A stretch of DNA of 64,000 bases from Bacteroidaceae bacterium (lineage in GTDB: Bacteria > Bacteroidota > Bacteroidia > Bacteroidales > Bacteroidaceae). Both the position numbers and the translations under genes were made by a program. Below are positions 61,838 to 64,000 of this stretch, piece after piece. The notes below the pieces were generated by a model that was given only the letters and a program-made list of their open reading frames with translations, did not search any database and was not told the origin of the DNA. The stretch covers positions 1-64,000 of the forward strand of contig JAFTUK010000039.1 in assembly GCA_017466325.1 (NCBI GenBank). The letters are read 5' to 3'. Each line of letters starts with the position of its first letter. The stretch's first letter is position 1.

Positions 61838-62884
61838 CTATTTATTCTTTATACCTAAGAACTCTTTGAGCCAAGTGAGATAATCTGTTGCTCGTTTCTT
61901 TTCGGGAGGAATAGGTTTGCTAATACCAGCTAATTCTGGGTAATCTGATAATATTAAATCATATAATTCTTTTGCGGGTTGATAACCTTTATCCATTGCT
62001 TTCTTTAAAAGTTTCAGCATAGATTTTCGCATGCCGTAGCCACCCATATTGCAATTATCAAATCTATCATCATCCCAATAGTAATGATGTGCTAACCAAT
62101 ACAATGATGCAGGATCTTCTTTTGCTACCCCGTCACTAATTCTTTCTCTCATAAACTCCCAATAAAATCTCCCCTTATCAATAAACCGCTCCACATTCGT
62201 AAAATCACATATAAATTCTTTATGTACATTATAATTCTCTATCTGAGGACGCTCAACACTCGTTTCTCTTAAGAAAATTACATTCTGAGGAGTTGTGTTA
62301 TTAAGGACATATTCTAATTCTTGACAACAGAGTGGCGACTTTAAGAAATTATTTGTGATTATAAAAATAACATAACCATTTATCAAACTTTTATCTATCA
62401 TTTCTTTTATCTGTGTCGCAAACACACCAGATATAAGATCATTTCTCCAATCAAACACACGCAAGTCCAAGTCATCATGGAGCATTGTTTTTAATAGTTC
62501 ATAGTAAGGTTCATCATTGCGACTATATGATATATACACTGTTGATTCTTCTGCAAATCGCAAAATATTTTGGGCAATTTTCTCAGAGGATTCACTGAGA
62601 TTAAGTGTATAATAATATCGCTGTTTACTCTTTATATAATCTACTTCCTTTTGAACCCATTTAGATGATTGAGCATTTGGGCTATCACATAAAATAAATC
62701 GCTTTCTAGAATCAATCTCTCTCTTTATTAAACTATCTATTTCTTCATCATCATTAAGACAATTCAAAAAGAACATTAATGGTCTAAAATTTTGTTCTTC
62801 CAACAAATTACGTACTTCTCTCACTTTCTCATAATCCTTATTTGAATGAGAAAGAAATACCCAGATATCATTATTGCTACTCAT
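61838..62884 (-). CDS. Tandem TIR-domain protein
   Basis: A 348-residue protein with two TIR domains: about 5-90 (DIWVFLSHSNKDYEKVREV, SSKWVQKEVDYI) and about 114-210 (STVYISYSRNDEPYYELLKT, SPLCCQELEYVL). The Glu at about 80 and at about 189 sit where the NADase catalytic Glu of TIR proteins lies, so both could be active. The C-terminal 120 residues contain a Sel1-like helical piece (DPASLYWLAHHYY, GMRKSMLKLLKKAMDKGYQP). Bacterial TIR proteins often kill infected cells by NAD depletion; the neighbours support a defence role, not proven. Confidence 0.85.
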   Translation of the reverse strand: MSSNNDIWVFLSHSNKDYEKVREVRNLLEEQNFRPLMFFLNCLNDDEEIDSLIKREIDSRKRFILCDSPNAQSSKWVQKEVDYIKSKQRYYYTLNLSESSEKIAQNILRFAEESTVYISYSRNDEPYYELLKTMLHDDLDLRVFDWRNDLISGVFATQIKEMIDKSLINGYVIFIITNNFLKSPLCCQELEYVLNNTTPQNVIFLRETSVERPQIENYNVHKEFICDFTNVERFIDKGRFYWEFMRERISDGVAKEDPASLYWLAHHYYWDDDRFDNCNMGGYGMRKSMLKLLKKAMDKGYQPAKELYDLILSDYPELAGISKPIPPEKKRATDYLTWLKEFLGIKNK

Positions 62885-62958
62885 AAAGCTATATCACTTC
62901 AAAATTATAGACATATTTCATATTACATGGCCCTGGGGGGATGGATGCTAATCAGCAC

Positions 62959-63984
62959 TCATGGCTTTTTTGTTTTTGCATTTTTCTCAATCATTTTGAT
63001 GGACTCCAAATAAGCCTGCTCTACTGGCGACAAAGTCTTCACTTGAAACTTTCTGTATTCTGCAAGAGCCTTTTCCATTGCCTCTTCGTGCGAAATAGTT
63101 CCTGCTCCAACCAGTAAATCATCTCCATTGGCAGAGAGTATATTGTCCAATTGTCGCACATAGTCCTCCATATACATCGGGCGATGGCGAAGAGCTTGTG
63201 TCTCAGCAAAGTCGAAATATCCAGACACAAGATTGTTAAGTATCTTCAACTCATCTGCCGTCAGGTAGTTCTTCGCAATTTTGATGTCGTTTATACAAGG
63301 AAGTTCTCCCTTGAATGATGTTAGTCCCATAAAAGGTTTATCTGCGTCGGCACGGTCATAAATCACCTCGGCAGCCGTATGTCCGTGAGTGGCATAGTGC
63401 AACTTGTTTTGCACCTTTTTGAAAAACAGACGTGATACATCTGTGCGAGGGTCATAGTCAACACTGGTGGCATAGAGATCAAGCACTTGGCGGTACATTA
63501 CCTTTTCTGAGGAACGAATATCACGAATACGTTCTAAAAGTTCTTTCCAATAACTGCCACCACCAAGGTTCTTCAGTCGCTCATCATCCATAGTAAATCC
63601 TTTGATGATATACTCTGCCAATCGTTCTGTTGCCCATTGACGGAATCTGGTACCTACAATAGATTTCACGCGATATCCTACAGAAATAATAACGTCAAGA
63701 TTATAAAGTGTGACTTCTTTACTCTGCGTTTTTCCATTTATGGCTCCATGCTGAGTGGTATGTCGGAATTTCCGACATACCTTCCCCTGCTCCAATTCCC
63801 CTTCTTTGAAGATATTTGAAATATGCCCTGTTATAGTGGTTCTTCCTTTACAGAACAGCAAAGCAATCTGTTCCTGTGTCAGCCACACAGTATTGTTTTC
63901 CAACCTCACGTCAAGTCTTATCTTACCGTCTTCCGATTGGTAAATGATAATCTCACCGTTGTTCTGCTCTTTTTGGTTCTCCAT
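62959..63984 (-). CDS. rhuM: RhuM-family virulence protein
   Basis: A 341-residue protein: the N-terminal Bro/KilA-N-like part (LENNTVWLTQEQIALLFCKG, TTITGHISNIF, LYNLDVIISVGYRVKS, FRQWATERLAEYIIKGF) and the RhuM C-terminal part (TADELKILNNLVSGYFDFAE, MYMEDYVRQLDNIL). Function is unknown; the family often lies among restriction-modification and other defence genes. Its start codon is 17 bases from the window edge, so the upstream neighbour is unseen. Confidence 0.9.
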   Translation of the reverse strand: MENQKEQNNGEIIIYQSEDGKIRLDVRLENNTVWLTQEQIALLFCKGRTTITGHISNIFKEGELEQGKVCRKFRHTTQHGAINGKTQSKEVTLYNLDVIISVGYRVKSIVGTRFRQWATERLAEYIIKGFTMDDERLKNLGGGSYWKELLERIRDIRSSEKVMYRQVLDLYATSVDYDPRTDVSRLFFKKVQNKLHYATHGHTAAEVIYDRADADKPFMGLTSFKGELPCINDIKIAKNYLTADELKILNNLVSGYFDFAETQALRHRPMYMEDYVRQLDNILSANGDDLLVGAGTISHEEAMEKALAEYRKFQVKTLSPVEQAYLESIKMIEKNAKTKKP

Positions 63985-64000
63985 ATTATAATAACGTTCT

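Overview
The window looks like a chromosomal segment from a Prevotella-like member of the order Bacteroidales. The evidence is consistent across the window: -7 boxes of the TAnnTTTG type, several with a TTTG box 19-20 nt upstream; weak Shine-Dalgarno sequences; a type B L31; DUF3256, DUF4846, DUF5689 and DUF6078 family proteins; a men cluster in the order menF-D-B-C-E; and a leuA-leuC-leuD-leuA2/cimA-leuB cluster. The genus is inferred, not proven.

Layout. 1-330: the 3' end of an rRNA operon (5S) and its terminator. 331-5.9 kb: a membrane protein, secreted endonuclease I, truA, a DMT exporter, a DUF3256 protein and a DRGH-type nuclease lipoprotein. 6.0-13.1 kb: rpmE (type B L31), then two surface lipoproteins (OB-fold-like repeats; DUF5689), a TonB-dependent receptor and a divergent secreted endonuclease/exonuclease/phosphatase protein. 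Together with the two nucleases upstream these suggest extracellular nucleic-acid scavenging. 13.1-15.5 kb: a highly codon-biased class II aldolase and a DUF4846 protein. 15.7-23.0 kb (minus): menaquinone genes menF, menD, menB, menC and menE, followed by a stand-alone LytTR regulator that overlaps a single-pass membrane protein. 23.3-30.6 kb (plus): the leucine (and probably citramalate) operon. Every gene junction in it is filled by a pair of palindromic repeats, and one pair encloses a DUF559 nuclease gene. 30.9-31.1 kb: a probable small RNA with its own promoter and terminator.

31.2-43.0 kb is the most unusual block. Nine co-directional genes encode a 1076-residue tubulin/FtsZ-like protein with a C-terminal GYF_2-like domain, a shortened and decaying paralogue of it, a zinc-ribbon/TM/MORN-like protein, a small membrane protein and five proteins with signal peptides (NTF2-like, coiled coil plus carboxypeptidase-regulatory-like, and three of unknown family). 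I read it as an uncharacterised cytoskeletal or envelope-associated system.

43.4-59.1 kb is mostly housekeeping: murF, folP-cdaA (with a duplicated promoter), pta-ackA, an aldose-epimerase-like gene, a CstA-type transporter, a SulP transporter, a POT peptide transporter, a YtrA-type GntR regulator with its ABC transporter, YbjQ, an SDR enzyme and DUF6078. 59.3-64.0 kb becomes visibly AT-richer and looks acquired: a WG-repeat protein, an unknown gene, a RyR-domain protein, a frameshifted PrsW-like protease, a tandem TIR-domain protein and a RhuM-family protein. The last four suggest the edge of a defence island.

Two repeat systems run through the window. (1) Pairs of inverted, hairpin-rich, GC-rich repeats sit exactly at CDS boundaries, and in two genes they are translated as part of the protein N-terminus. 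(2) Intergenic tandem arrays keep a 22-23 nt period at five loci while the sequence differs almost completely from locus to locus.
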